This document shows, one piece after another, positions 9,343-18,042 of a DNA stretch of 64,000 nt (positions are counted from its first letter, which is position 1; each line of letters opens with the position of its first letter). Under the pieces are notes generated by a model that worked only from the letters and a program-made list of their open reading frames with translations, was not told the DNA's origin and did not search any database. This stretch comes from an uncultured Acetatifactor sp. (GTDB taxonomy: Bacteria; Bacillota; Clostridia; Lachnospirales; Lachnospiraceae). The stretch covers positions 11,572 to 75,571 of the forward strand of contig CAKRUB010000012.1 in assembly GCA_934402375.1 (NCBI GenBank). The letters run 5' to 3'. The translations under genes were made by a program, and so were the position numbers.

Positions 9343-11817
9343 TTACTCTTTCCGGTTCTTGACGTTAAACACGACTTTCCCGTTTTTCGGATCGCCCTTC
9401 TCCGCCTTGAAGCCGACGGACACGGTATCCCCGGGCTGCACCTTCTTCATCAGGATCTCCTCGGCAAGCGCATCCTCCACAACCGACTGGATCGCTCTCT
9501 TTAAAGGTCTCGCGCCCATCTTATTGTCCGCATACTTTGCAACAAGATGCTCCTTCAGCGCCGACGTCAGCGAGAGCCTGATGTCCATCTGCTCCTCACA
9601 GCGCTTGCAGAGATTCGCCGCCAGAAGGTTCACAATCGCCTTCATATCGTCATTGTTCAGCTGGTGGAACACAATAATATCATCGATACGGTTGATAAAC
9701 TCCGGCTTGAAGCTCCGCTTTACCTCCTCCATGACACTCGACTTCATCTTTTCATAGTCGCGTTTCGCGTCTCCCGCCGTGGCAAAGCCGAGGTTCTTCG
9801 GGTCAACGATCCTCTGTGCTCCCGCATTGGAGGTCATAATCAGCACCGTATTCTTAAAGCTGACCTTTCTGCCCTTGGAATCCGTGATATGTCCATCATC
9901 CAGCACTTGCAGCAACACGTTAAACACATCGGGATGTGCCTTCTCAATCTCGTCAAACAGCACTACGGAATACGGATTTCTGCGCACCTTCTCGCTGAGC
10001 TGTCCGCCCTCCTCAAATCCGACATAGCCGGGCGGTGAACCGATCATCTTCGAGACAGAATGACCTTCCATGTATTCCGACATATCGACTCTGATGATGG
10101 CATCCTCCGAGCCGAACATCGCCTCCGCCAGCGCCTTGGACAGTTCCGTCTTGCCCACACCGGTCGGTCCTAAGAACAGGAACGAACCGATCGGGCGCTT
10201 CGGATCCTTCAGCCCGACCCTGCCGCGTCTCATCGCCTTTGCGACCGCCTTTACGGCATCCTCCTGACCGATGACGCGCTTGTGCAGAATGCTCTCCAGC
10301 TTCAGAAGTCTCTCACTTTCCTTCTGTGCCAGCTTCTGCACCGGAATCTTTGTCCACATAGCGACCACATCCGCAATATCGTTCTCCCCGATTACTACGC
10401 GCCTTTCCGCCGCGCTGCTTTCCATCCGGCTCTTTGCACGCTCATATTTTTTCACAAGCTCATCCTGATTCCGCTTGATCTCAGTAGCCTGTGTGAATGC
10501 CTCCATACGGATCGACCGCTCGATCTGGAGATCCATCTTCTTAATCTGCTCCAGCATTGCGGTCAGCTTATCCGGCACATCTGCAGAGCGAAGTCTCGCT
10601 CCGGCAGCCGCCTCGTCAATGAGGTCGATCGCCTTATCCGGAAGGTTGCGGTCATTGATATAGCGCGCCGACAGCCTCACCGCCGCTTCAACCGCTTCCG
10701 AGGTGATCGTCACCTGATGATGCTCCTCATATTTTCCCTTGATTCCCTCCAGTATGCGGATGGCTTCCTCCTCGGTCGGCTCCTCCACATTGACCGGCTG
10801 GAACCGGCGCTCCAGTGCCGCATCCTTTTCGATATATTTCCGATATTCCGCAATGGTCGTTGCACCGATCATCTGCAGTTCGCCTCTTGCGAGCGAAGGT
10901 TTCAGAATGTTAGATGCATCGATAGCGCCCTCCGCACCTCCTGCGCCGATAATCGTGTGAAGCTCATCCAGAAACAGAATCACATTGCCGTCGTCAATCA
11001 CCTCACGGATGACTTTTTTAATGCGTTCCTCAAATTCGCCTCTGTATTTACTTCCCGCAACCATGCCCGAGAGATCGAGCGTCAGCACTCTCTTGTCCTT
11101 GACTGTAAAGGGAACCTTTCCCTCCACAATCCGAAGTGCAAGCCCCTCGACAACAGCCGTCTTACCTACTCCCGGTTCACCGATCAGGCATGGATTATTT
11201 TTCGTCCTTCTGCTGAGGATCTGCACCAGACGGCGTATCTCGTCCTCTCTCCCGATCACCGGGTCGAGCTTTCCATCCCGCGCCATGGCGGTCAGGTCTC
11301 TGCTATACTGGCTGAGTGTGGACGGTCTGCTCTTACCCTGTGCCTTTCTTCCGAGATCCTCTTTATAGAGATTGCCATCCTGCCCCATCGCAATCAGTGT
11401 ATCCACATAAATCTTCTGGATGTTGACTCCCAGCGTGCCGAGCAGCCGCACTGCAACATTGTCTCCCTCTTTAATCAGCGCAAGAAGAAGGTGCTCCGTT
11501 CCCGTCTTCTTCTGTCCGAATCTGGCAGCCTGTCTGTGTGCCTCCTCCAGAACCTTCTGCGCTCTCGGCGAGTAACCGCTTCGTTCACGGATGCCCACAC
11601 CGCCCTCGAAGGCAATGGATTCCCTGATCATGTCCATCACCTTGGAAAGCTCCACAGAATTTTCCGTAAGAATCTTCTGTGCCACACCCGTCTGTTCCTT
11701 TAACAGTCCCACAAGAATATGCTCTGTTCCCACATATCCCTGTTTCAGACTGGACGCGCAGCGCGAGGCCGCTTTCAATGCCTCCTGCGCATTATCAGTA
11801 AACTGCGACTGCATCAT
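9343..11817 (-). CDS. clpC: ATP-dependent Clp protease ATP-binding subunit ClpC
   Basis: An 824-aa Hsp100 unfoldase that feeds substrates to ClpP. Two N-terminal Clp repeats occupy about residues 1-145. AAA-1 has GEPGVGKT and [10 protein letters not shown], a UVR-type coiled middle domain follows, and AAA-2 has [14 protein letters not shown] with [14 protein letters not shown]. The UVR insert and length indicate ClpC rather than ClpB or ClpA. It starts 12 bp after the GntR regulator gene. The usual Firmicute partners ctsR, mcsA and mcsB are absent from this locus. Confidence 0.98.
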   Translation of the reverse strand: MMQSQFTDNAQEALKAASRCASSLKQGYVGTEHILVGLLKEQTGVAQKILTENSVELSKVMDMIRESIAFEGGVGIRERSGYSPRAQKVLEEAHRQAARFGQKKTGTEHLLLALIKEGDNVAVRLLGTLGVNIQKIYVDTLIAMGQDGNLYKEDLGRKAQGKSRPSTLSQYSRDLTAMARDGKLDPVIGREDEIRRLVQILSRRTKNNPCLIGEPGVGKTAVVEGLALRIVEGKVPFTVKDKRVLTLDLSGMVAGSKYRGEFEERIKKVIREVIDDGNVILFLDELHTIIGAGGAEGAIDASNILKPSLARGELQMIGATTIAEYRKYIEKDAALERRFQPVNVEEPTEEEAIRILEGIKGKYEEHHQVTITSEAVEAAVRLSARYINDRNLPDKAIDLIDEAAAGARLRSADVPDKLTAMLEQIKKMDLQIERSIRMEAFTQATEIKRNQDELVKKYERAKSRMESSAAERRVVIGENDIADVVAMWTKIPVQKLAQKESERLLKLESILHKRVIGQEDAVKAVAKAMRRGRVGLKDPKRPIGSFLFLGPTGVGKTELSKALAEAMFGSEDAIIRVDMSEYMEGHSVSKMIGSPPGYVGFEEGGQLSEKVRRNPYSVVLFDEIEKAHPDVFNVLLQVLDDGHITDSKGRKVSFKNTVLIMTSNAGAQRIVDPKNLGFATAGDAKRDYEKMKSSVMEEVKRSFKPEFINRIDDIIVFHQLNNDDMKAIVNLLAANLCKRCEEQMDIRLSLTSALKEHLVAKYADNKMGARPLKRAIQSVVEDALAEEILMKKVQPGDTVSVGFKAEKGDPKNGKVVFNVKNRKE

Positions 11818-11829
11818 TCATTTCCTCCG

Positions 11830-12198
11830 TCATTTATAGTCTTCATAGATTTCTTCAATCAGCTCATGTATCTCTTCCTTGGTTATGTTCTTGCAGCTGC
11901 CTTTAGCAAGGATTACCTGTAGTTCCTTTTTTAATTCCGCCAAAGTGCTCATTTTATCCACGTCAACCGCGATCACCACACCCTTGCGCCGATCCACCTT
12001 GACATAGCCCTCCTGCTTCAGAACAGTATATGCCTTGTTGACAGTGTGCATATTGATGCCAATCGTATCGGCAAGCTGTCTCACACTGGGAAGAGAATCT
12101 CCCTCTTTAAACTGATCTGTGGCGATTCCCATAATAATCTGGTTGCGGAGCTGCATATACAGAGCTTCGCCGCTGCTAAAGTCAATCTCAATGATCAT
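11830..12198 (-). CDS. GntR-family regulator, YtrA type
   Basis: A 122-aa transcription factor. Residues about 10-75 are the GntR winged helix (LYMQLRNQIIMGIATDQ, then SVRQLADTIGINMHTVNKAY). The short helical C-terminus is typical of the YtrA subfamily, which has no large ligand domain. The start has GGAGG eight bases upstream. The gene leads the clpC-radA operon and has an inverted repeat over its own -10 box, pointing to autoregulation. YtrA regulators usually control ABC transporters, so heading a clpC operon is unusual. Confidence 0.93.
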   Translation of the reverse strand: MIIEIDFSSGEALYMQLRNQIIMGIATDQFKEGDSLPSVRQLADTIGINMHTVNKAYTVLKQEGYVKVDRRKGVVIAVDVDKMSTLAELKKELQVILAKGSCKNITKEEIHELIEEIYEDYK

Positions 12199-12210
12199 GG
12201 TTTCCTCCTT

Positions 12211-12248
12211 GTTATATCCATATTATAACAGAGGTCTGTCCGTGTCAA
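12211..12248 (-). promoter_or_regulatory. Promoter of the GntR-clpC operon with overlapping inverted-repeat operator
   Basis: On minus, -35 TTGACA (12243-12248), a 17-bp spacer and -10 TAATAT (12220-12225). The inverted repeat GTTATA-N7-TATAAC (12211-12229) lies across the -10 box. This fits autorepression by the dimeric GntR protein encoded next, which is inference. Confidence 0.75.
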
Positions 12249-12261
12249 TGTCTATACCAGA

Positions 12262-12290
12262 CAAAAGGGACACTCGCAAGAGCGTCCCTT
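12262..12290 (-). terminator. Rho-independent terminator after the SH3b protein gene
   Basis: On minus, AAGGGACGCTCTTGCGAGTG then TCCCTTTTG forms a stem of about ten pairs with a short T-rich tail. It starts 13 bp after the stop codon and closes the purE-to-SH3b run. Confidence 0.7.
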
Positions 12291-12302
12291 ACCTTAAAAG
12301 CC

Positions 12303-13907
12303 TTATTCGTCTTCCCCGTCATAGTTCAGAAATTCAAATTCAAACTCATCATCGTCATCTGCCATGAAGTTCTTCGACTGCCAGCTCTGCTGCCCCTTCT
12401 GGACACCATCTGCCGGTTTTTTCGCCTGATGTCCGGTCTGCGGCGCTCCTGCCGGTCTCGCCTGTCCGCCATTCTGCGGCGCTCCTGCCGGTCTCGCCTG
12501 ACCGCCATTCTGCGGCGCTCCTGCCGGTCTCGCCTGTCCGCCGTTCTGGGATGCTCCTGCCGGTCTTGCCTGTCCACCGTTCTGGGATGCTCCTGCCGGT
12601 CTTGTCTGTCCGCCGTTCTGGGATGCTCCTGCCGGTCTTGCCTGTCCACCGCTCTGCGGCGCTCCCGCCGGTCTCGCTCCTGCCGGTTTCGTCTGTCCGC
12701 CATTCTGCGGCGCTCCCGCCGGTCTCGCCCCTGCCGGTTTCGTCTGCCCGCCGTTCTGCGGTGCTCCTGCCGGTCTCGCTCCCGCCGGTCTTCCGGGCTG
12801 GTTTCCTTTTTCCGCTCCGACAGTATGCATCACCCGCTGCTGGGGTCCCGCAGGACGATTCTCTCCGCGTCTCTTCAAGGTCTCCTTCTCGACCTGATTA
12901 AAATACGCGTCATCGTTCATATCCTTAATTTTTAAAATCAATACCGCAATACCGGCAGCCGCTGCCACCAGCAGGAAAATCAGGATGATGATAACGATTT
13001 TCTGGGATTTTACCGTCTTGTTTGCCTGCTCATATGCCTGTGCATTCTGCGCCACTGTATCGAAAATTCCCTGAATGCTCTGCTGTTCATTCTTGACATA
13101 GTCAACCAGATACCATTCTCCGTCAACAAGCGCGGTATCATAGTCCTTTGTAACCGCCGGTTCCGGGTCTGTCGCCGGTTCCGGATCGGTCGTCGGGTCC
13201 TCTGTCGGCTGCTCCGGTGTCGGTTCCTCAACATAAGGAGTGAGTTCTCCCGAGAGGGACACGAAATCCGACCTTATAAAGCCCTCCACATCCGAGCCGT
13301 TCGCATTAAAGCTCACCTTATACCATACCTTGCCATCTGTGCCGTTTGCTGTTCCCGTTACGGTCAGAACCAGTCCGTTGGATGCCGTTGTCACAATCTG
13401 GCTTGTCGTAGAAGCATTTCCGCGGATTCTGACGGATGCGCCCCCGGTAACAGTAGCGCTCACCGGATTTACCACTGTCACGTCAATCGGCGTCTCATTA
13501 GACGGTGTCGTCGTAGTGGTTGTATTCGATCCACTGTTATTTGTCGTAGCTTCCACAAGCGTCACAGTCGGCGGCGTTGTCCCATCTGTGATTGTTACCA
13601 GATCAGACCGGATATAGCCCAGCGTATCAGCATTCACAAAGGTCTGATACCAGACATAACCGTCACTGCCCTGCACCTGATTATTGATTGTGATCACCTT
13701 GTCCTTCTCGGTGCTGCCGAGAACCTCACTGCTTGTGCTCGGCTCCTTACGGATCTTCGCACTCGCTGCTATGACCGTTGCCTGACTCTGGGCATGGCTG
13801 ACAATTGCAAAGCTGTCCACGCAAAATCCCATGACAACCGCCAGCATCAATGCCAGAAGCCCCATAAGGATTCTCTGTCCATTTCGTACTTTCTCTGCTC
13901 TCTTCAT
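12303..13907 (-). CDS. SH3b-domain membrane protein with tandem PAGAPQNGGQ-type repeats
   Basis: A 534-aa protein. Residues 15-40 are a signal or anchor segment (ILMGLLALMLAVVMGFCVDS). Two bacterial SH3 domains follow (about 45-107 and 150-220), then a Pro/Glu/Thr linker and a second transmembrane helix near 305-328 (IVIIILIFLLVAAAAGIAVL). The C-terminal part carries about nine tandem 12-13-residue repeats (RPAGAPQNGGQA and variants) and ends in an acidic tail (DDDDEFEFEFLNYDGEDE). The predicted topology puts the SH3 domains outside, binding cell wall, and the repeats inside. Function is unknown. It follows the zinc-ribbon protein gene by 19 bp and probably shares the purine operon transcript. 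Confidence 0.85.
   Translation of the reverse strand: MKRAEKVRNGQRILMGLLALMLAVVMGFCVDSFAIVSHAQSQATVIAASAKIRKEPSTSSEVLGSTEKDKVITINNQVQGSDGYVWYQTFVNADTLGYIRSDLVTITDGTTPPTVTLVEATTNNSGSNTTTTTTPSNETPIDVTVVNPVSATVTGGASVRIRGNASTTSQIVTTASNGLVLTVTGTANGTDGKVWYKVSFNANGSDVEGFIRSDFVSLSGELTPYVEEPTPEQPTEDPTTDPEPATDPEPAVTKDYDTALVDGEWYLVDYVKNEQQSIQGIFDTVAQNAQAYEQANKTVKSQKIVIIILIFLLVAAAAGIAVLILKIKDMNDDAYFNQVEKETLKRRGENRPAGPQQRVMHTVGAEKGNQPGRPAGARPAGAPQNGGQTKPAGARPAGAPQNGGQTKPAGARPAGAPQSGGQARPAGASQNGGQTRPAGASQNGGQARPAGASQNGGQARPAGAPQNGGQARPAGAPQNGGQARPAGAPQTGHQAKKPADGVQKGQQSWQSKNFMADDDDEFEFEFLNYDGEDE
12429..12800 (-). repeat. In-frame tandem repeats (36-39 bp unit)
   Basis: About nine near-identical units encode PAGA(P/S)QNGGQ(A/T)(R/K), some with an extra ARPAG step. 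Unit count is likely to vary between strains by slippage. Confidence 0.9.
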
Positions 13908-13926
13908 ATGTTTTCCTTTCCCGGGG

Positions 13927-14382
13927 CTAACCTCTGTTGCGCATAAAACGTCTCTGTCCGTCCTCGCCCTTCTGTCCCGTGCCCTTCACCTGTATATCCT
14001 TCTTGATCTTTTCACGCTGCTGCGACTCCAGATTCCTGTGAATTGCCGTCTCACATTCCGGACAGTACTGCCCATACCGGATTGCCTTTCCACACAGCTC
14101 ACAATGAAGAAATGTCCTTGAGTCGGCTGTCACCTCCAGACGTCCATCCTTCAGCATCTGCCGGATCGCTCTCTGGGATACTCCGACAGCATCCTCTATC
14201 TGTGCCGCCGTCGCACCATGGTGCTCTTCAATATACATCCGCACCTTGCCATAGTCATCATAATCCACCGCTCCGCAGTCCTCGCAGTGATATTCCCCAA
14301 CGCCCTTAAATATCATCACACCCCCGCACTTCTTACATACGCGGGGAATATGGTATTGTTCCTCTAAAAGAAATCCACTCAT
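13927..14382 (-). CDS. Zinc-ribbon / helix-turn-helix protein, YvyF-like
   Basis: A 151-aa protein with an N-terminal zinc ribbon (CKKCGG and CEDCGA, residues 16-37), a central winged-helix-like segment (EDAVGVSQRAIRQMLKDGRL) and a second Cys pair set (CELCGK, CPEC) near 94-113. This order resembles the flagellar-operon protein YvyF, but no flagellar genes are nearby. The start has GGAGG nine bases upstream. It lies 37 bp after purD and 19 bp before the SH3b gene. A regulatory role is plausible but unproven. Confidence 0.8.
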   Translation of the reverse strand: MSGFLLEEQYHIPRVCKKCGGVMIFKGVGEYHCEDCGAVDYDDYGKVRMYIEEHHGATAAQIEDAVGVSQRAIRQMLKDGRLEVTADSRTFLHCELCGKAIRYGQYCPECETAIHRNLESQQREKIKKDIQVKGTGQKGEDGQRRFMRNRG

Positions 14383-14419
14383 ATGCCGTTTCCTCCACGC
14401 TCCGACACCATCCCTCCGA

Positions 14420-15697
14420 TTATGCCTCGTCTATTGCCTTTCCGATGTCGTGACGCATATATTTATTATCAAAGGACACCCACTCTGTCGCCTCATATGC
14501 CTTCGCTCTGGCTTCCTTGAGAGTAGCCCCCTTCGCCGTGATTCCCAGCACTCTTCCTCCATTCGTCACAATACGCCCCATCCCGTCAAATTTCGTTCCG
14601 GCATGGAAACAGTAATAATCGTCTTTTCCTTCAAACTTCTCAAGCCCTGTGATAACGAAGCCCTTCTGATACGAAAGAGGATAACCGTCGGATGCCAGAA
14701 CGACGCACACCGCCGCATTGTCCTCAAACTCCAGTTCAACCTGATCCAGTGTTCCGTCGATGCAGGCATCGATTACATCCATGATGTCGTTCTTCATTCT
14801 GCAAAGAACCACCTGCGCCTCCGGGTCTCCGAATCTCGCATTATACTCCAGAACCCTCGGTCCCTTCGGTGTCAGCATCAGTCCGAAGAAGATAACACCC
14901 TTAAACTCTCTTCCCTCCGCCGCCATCGCGTCCACTGTCGGCTGGTAAATATATTTCTTACAGAAGTCATCCACCTCTTCCGTGTAGAAGGGGCTGGGCG
15001 AAAAGTTACCCATTCCTCCTGTATTTAAGCCCTGATCGCCATCCTTCGCACGCTTGTGATCCTGCGCCGAAGTCATTGTCCTGATCGTCTTACCGTCCAC
15101 AAAGGACAGCACGGACACCTCACGTCCGGTCATAAACTCTTCGATTACCATGCGGTTTCCGGCATTTCCGAAATGCTTATCCATCATGATTTCCCTGACT
15201 CCCGCCCGTGCCTCCTCGAGCGTATTGCAGATGAGAACACCTTTTCCCAGCGCGAGTCCGTCCGCCTTCAACACAATCGGCATATCCGCTGTCTCCAGAT
15301 ATTTTAATGCCTTTTCCGGATCATCAAAGGTCTCATAGGCAGCCGTAGGAATGTTATACTTCTTCATCAGATCCTTGGAAAAAGCCTTACTTCCCTCCAG
15401 AATCGCCGCGTTCTTTCTCGGTCCGAACACCCTGAAGCCCTCTGCCTCAAGCACATCCACAAGCCCGCCGACCAGTGGATCATCCGGTGCCACAAAGACC
15501 AGATCAACCGCCTTGTCCTTCGCATAAGCAACGATCTTGTCAAACTCCATAACTCCGATAGACGGATCACACTCCGCGATCTGCGCGATACCAGCGTTTC
15601 CCGGCACACAATATAGCTTGTCCACTCTGGCGCTCCTCTTCATGCTAACCGCTATGGCGTGTTCCCTTCCGCCGCCTCCTACAATCAAAACCTTCAT
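14420..15697 (-). CDS. purD: Phosphoribosylamine-glycine ligase (GAR synthetase)
   Basis: A 425-aa ATP-grasp enzyme joining phosphoribosylamine and glycine, step 2 of purine synthesis. It has the N-terminal GGGGREHA motif, KADGLALGKGV near residue 145, the substrate loop HKRAKDGDQGLNTGGMG near 215, and EYNARFGDPEAQ near 290. Full length. Last of four consecutive pur genes, 23 bp after purN. Confidence 0.99.
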   Translation of the reverse strand: MKVLIVGGGGREHAIAVSMKRSARVDKLYCVPGNAGIAQIAECDPSIGVMEFDKIVAYAKDKAVDLVFVAPDDPLVGGLVDVLEAEGFRVFGPRKNAAILEGSKAFSKDLMKKYNIPTAAYETFDDPEKALKYLETADMPIVLKADGLALGKGVLICNTLEEARAGVREIMMDKHFGNAGNRMVIEEFMTGREVSVLSFVDGKTIRTMTSAQDHKRAKDGDQGLNTGGMGNFSPSPFYTEEVDDFCKKYIYQPTVDAMAAEGREFKGVIFFGLMLTPKGPRVLEYNARFGDPEAQVVLCRMKNDIMDVIDACIDGTLDQVELEFEDNAAVCVVLASDGYPLSYQKGFVITGLEKFEGKDDYYCFHAGTKFDGMGRIVTNGGRVLGITAKGATLKEARAKAYEATEWVSFDNKYMRHDIGKAIDEA

Positions 15698-15720
15698 GCC
15701 GTCACCTCATTTTAGTCATT

Positions 15721-16350
15721 TTATCTGTCCGTTCTGCGAACCTTTCCGTCAATCACACCAATCCGTCCGTTTGCAATATCATCAATCGCCTGAGGAAGCA
15801 AGATCCATTCCGCCTGCTCCATCACGCGTCTCTGGAGAATTTCCGGCGTATCGCCGTCCTCTACCGCAACCGCCTTCTGGGCGATAATCGGGCCCTCGTC
15901 CATGCCTTCATTCACAAAATGCACGGTAGCGCCCGTCACCTTCACGCCTCTTTCCAACGCCTTTTCGTGTACCTTCAGCCCATAATATCCGACACCGCAG
16001 AATGACGGAATCAGAGACGGGTGGATGTTTACGATGCGGTTGCTGAATTTTGCCACCATCTCCTCCGGAATCCTGACAAGAAATCCGGCAAGCACGATCA
16101 AATCCGGCTGCAACTCACACATTTTATCCGTAAAAACTTTGTTGAAGGTCTCTCTGTCGGCGTAGTCCTTTGGAGACATGCAGATTGCCTGAACACCGTA
16201 TTTTTCCGCACGCACCAGTGCTTTTGCACCCGGATTGTTGCTGATGACGGCAAGCACCTCCGTATTGGTAATGCTGCCGCTCTCGATTGCATCCAGAATC
16301 GCCTGCAGATTTGTTCCGCCGCCGGACACACACACCACTATTCTCAGCAT
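15721..16350 (-). CDS. purN: Phosphoribosylglycinamide formyltransferase, folate-dependent
   Basis: A 209-aa enzyme that transfers a formyl group from 10-formyl-THF to GAR. It has the N-terminal [12 protein letters not shown] substrate loop, the conserved [10 protein letters not shown] motif near residue 108 with catalytic Asn and His, and [14 protein letters not shown] near 143 with the catalytic Asp. It overlaps the end of purM by 7 bp, so the two are translationally coupled. Confidence 0.98.
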   Translation of the reverse strand: MLRIVVCVSGGGTNLQAILDAIESGSITNTEVLAVISNNPGAKALVRAEKYGVQAICMSPKDYADRETFNKVFTDKMCELQPDLIVLAGFLVRIPEEMVAKFSNRIVNIHPSLIPSFCGVGYYGLKVHEKALERGVKVTGATVHFVNEGMDEGPIIAQKAVAVEDGDTPEILQRRVMEQAEWILLPQAIDDIANGRIGVIDGKVRRTDR

Positions 16351-17369
16351 ATGGTAACTCCCTTTTCACCGGACTCACAATGTCCTACGACGAAGGGTGT
16401 CTCTCCGGCAGCACGGATTGCCGCCATCGTCTTCTCGACATCCCCGGCTTCCACCGCAAGCACCATGCCAAGTCCCATGTTATAGGTATTATACATCATC
16501 TGATCCTCAATGCCACCCGTCTTCTGCAGGAGCTTAAAGATGGCAGGAACCTCGTAGCTGTCCCTCTTCACCACCGCACGGATACCGTCCGGAAGCATTC
16601 TGGGTATATTTTCATAGAATCCGCCGCCTGTAATATGGCTGCAGCCCTTGACCGTAACGCCGGCATCCTTGATTGCCTTCATCGCCTTAACATAAATCTT
16701 TGTGGGTGCAAGCAACGCCTCGCCAAGCGTCGTTCCAAGCTCGTCATAATAGGTGTCAAGGCTCTCCTTCGTCATCTCAAATACCTTTCTCACCAGAGAA
16801 AAGCCGTTGGAATGTACCCCGGAGGATGCAATGCCGACAAGTGTATCGCCCTCTTTGATATGCTCTCCCGTAATCAGATCCTTTTCATCCACAACGCCGA
16901 CCGCAAAGCCCGCAAGGTCATATTCTTCCTCCGGCATCAGTCCTGGATGCTCGGCTGTCTCACCGCCGATCAGCGCCGCTCCCGCCTGCTTACAGCCCTC
17001 CGCAACACCCTTGACGATCGCAGCGATCTTCTCGGGATAATTCTTTCCACATGCTATGTAATCAAGGAAGAAAAGAGGTTCCCCACCGGCACATGCCACA
17101 TCATTGACACACATGGCAACACAGTCGATGCCGACAGTATCATGCCTGTCCATCAGAAATGCCAGCTTGATCTTTGTTCCTACGCCATCCGTGCCGGAGA
17201 GCAGCACCGGCTTCTCCATTCCCTTGATGGCTTCCATGGAAAATGCACCGGAAAAGCCTCCAAGTCCTCCGAGCACCTCCGGGCGCATCGTCTCTTTCAC
17301 ATGTTTTTTCATCAGTTCCACTGATCTGTACCCTGCTTCGATGTCAACTCCTGCGTTCTTGTAATCCAT
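16344..17369 (-). CDS. purM: Phosphoribosylformylglycinamidine cyclo-ligase (AIR synthetase)
   Basis: A 341-aa ATP-dependent enzyme closing the imidazole ring to give AIR. It has the PurM signatures [16 protein letters not shown] near residue 45 and [20 protein letters not shown] near 80. The start at 17369 has GAGGAG three bases upstream and matches the usual N-terminus ([13 protein letters not shown]); a longer frame to 17483 overlaps purE and looks spurious. Second gene of the purE-M-N-D run. Confidence 0.99.
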   Translation of the reverse strand: MDYKNAGVDIEAGYRSVELMKKHVKETMRPEVLGGLGGFSGAFSMEAIKGMEKPVLLSGTDGVGTKIKLAFLMDRHDTVGIDCVAMCVNDVACAGGEPLFFLDYIACGKNYPEKIAAIVKGVAEGCKQAGAALIGGETAEHPGLMPEEEYDLAGFAVGVVDEKDLITGEHIKEGDTLVGIASSGVHSNGFSLVRKVFEMTKESLDTYYDELGTTLGEALLAPTKIYVKAMKAIKDAGVTVKGCSHITGGGFYENIPRMLPDGIRAVVKRDSYEVPAIFKLLQKTGGIEDQMMYNTYNMGLGMVLAVEAGDVEKTMAAIRAAGETPFVVGHCESGEKGVTIC

Positions 17370-17421
17370 CTTCTCCTCATTTCCGGCCTGCTGCCTCTGT
17401 ATTTTCCCCGCCCGACACTGC

Positions 17422-17955
17422 TTACTTTTTCTCTGCCAGATAGACCTTATAGCCCTTCTCCTGCAGCTTCGCATCCTTGGCAATGACCTGTTCCTTCTGC
17501 GCCCTGCTGTACTCCTTCAGCTTTGCAAGAAGCGCTTCATCCGACGCTGCAAGGATTTTCGCAGCAAGGATAGCCGCGTTCTTTGCTCCGTCCACAGCCA
17601 CAGTTGCCACCGGAATTCCGGGCGGCATCTGCAAAATGGAAAAGACAGCGTCCATGCCGTCCAGATTTTTTCCTGAAAGCGGCACTCCGATGACTGGAAG
17701 CGGAAACAATGCCGCACACATACCGGGAAGTGCTGCCGCCATACCGGCTCCCGCAATCATCACACGGATTCCGCGTTCCTCTGCGCCCTTCGTCCATGCG
17801 ATCAGCTCATCCGGCTCCCTGTGTGCCGAAATGATTCTCATCTCATAGTCAAGTCCCAGCTCCTCCAGCATATCTGCTGCTTTCGCCATGACTGCCATAT
17901 CGGAGTCACTGCCCATTACGATCCCAACCTTCGATCCTTGTCCTGTCTTAGCCAT
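17422..17955 (-). CDS. purE: N5-carboxyaminoimidazole ribonucleotide mutase
   Basis: A 177-aa class I PurE converting N5-CAIR to CAIR. It has [13 protein letters not shown] near residue 10, [10 protein letters not shown] near 42, and [11 protein letters not shown] with [15 protein letters not shown] around 72-103. Class I PurE needs PurK, which is not in the window. The ATG at 17955 matches the family start; the frame runs on to 18012 without support. First gene of the run, 50 nt from its predicted transcription start. Confidence 0.98.
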   Translation of the reverse strand: MAKTGQGSKVGIVMGSDSDMAVMAKAADMLEELGLDYEMRIISAHREPDELIAWTKGAEERGIRVMIAGAGMAAALPGMCAALFPLPVIGVPLSGKNLDGMDAVFSILQMPPGIPVATVAVDGAKNAAILAAKILAASDEALLAKLKEYSRAQKEQVIAKDAKLQEKGYKVYLAEKK

Positions 17956-18010
17956 AATAACCCTCTTTTCCGAAATCGTGTCCGTACCAGCGATACGAAC
18001 AACTACTATC

Positions 18011-18039
18011 ATCTTACTAAAATAAGCGCTTTAACGCAA
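18011..18039 (-). promoter_or_regulatory. Promoter for purE-M-N-D
   Basis: On minus, -35 TTGCGT (18034-18039), a 17-bp spacer and -10 TAAGAT (18011-18016). The spacer contains AAGCGCTT, a small palindrome. The leader is only about 50 nt, too short for a guanine or PreQ1-type riboswitch, and none is seen. Confidence 0.65.
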
Positions 18040-18042
18040 CTC

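Noticed and set aside
10282..11703. 473-codon plus-strand frame opposite clpC
   Set aside because: Antisense shadow of a strongly conserved gene; no ribosome site and no family likeness.
17956..18042. Purine riboswitch before purE
   Set aside because: Promoter and a leader of about 50 nt fill the gap; the aptamer core is absent.
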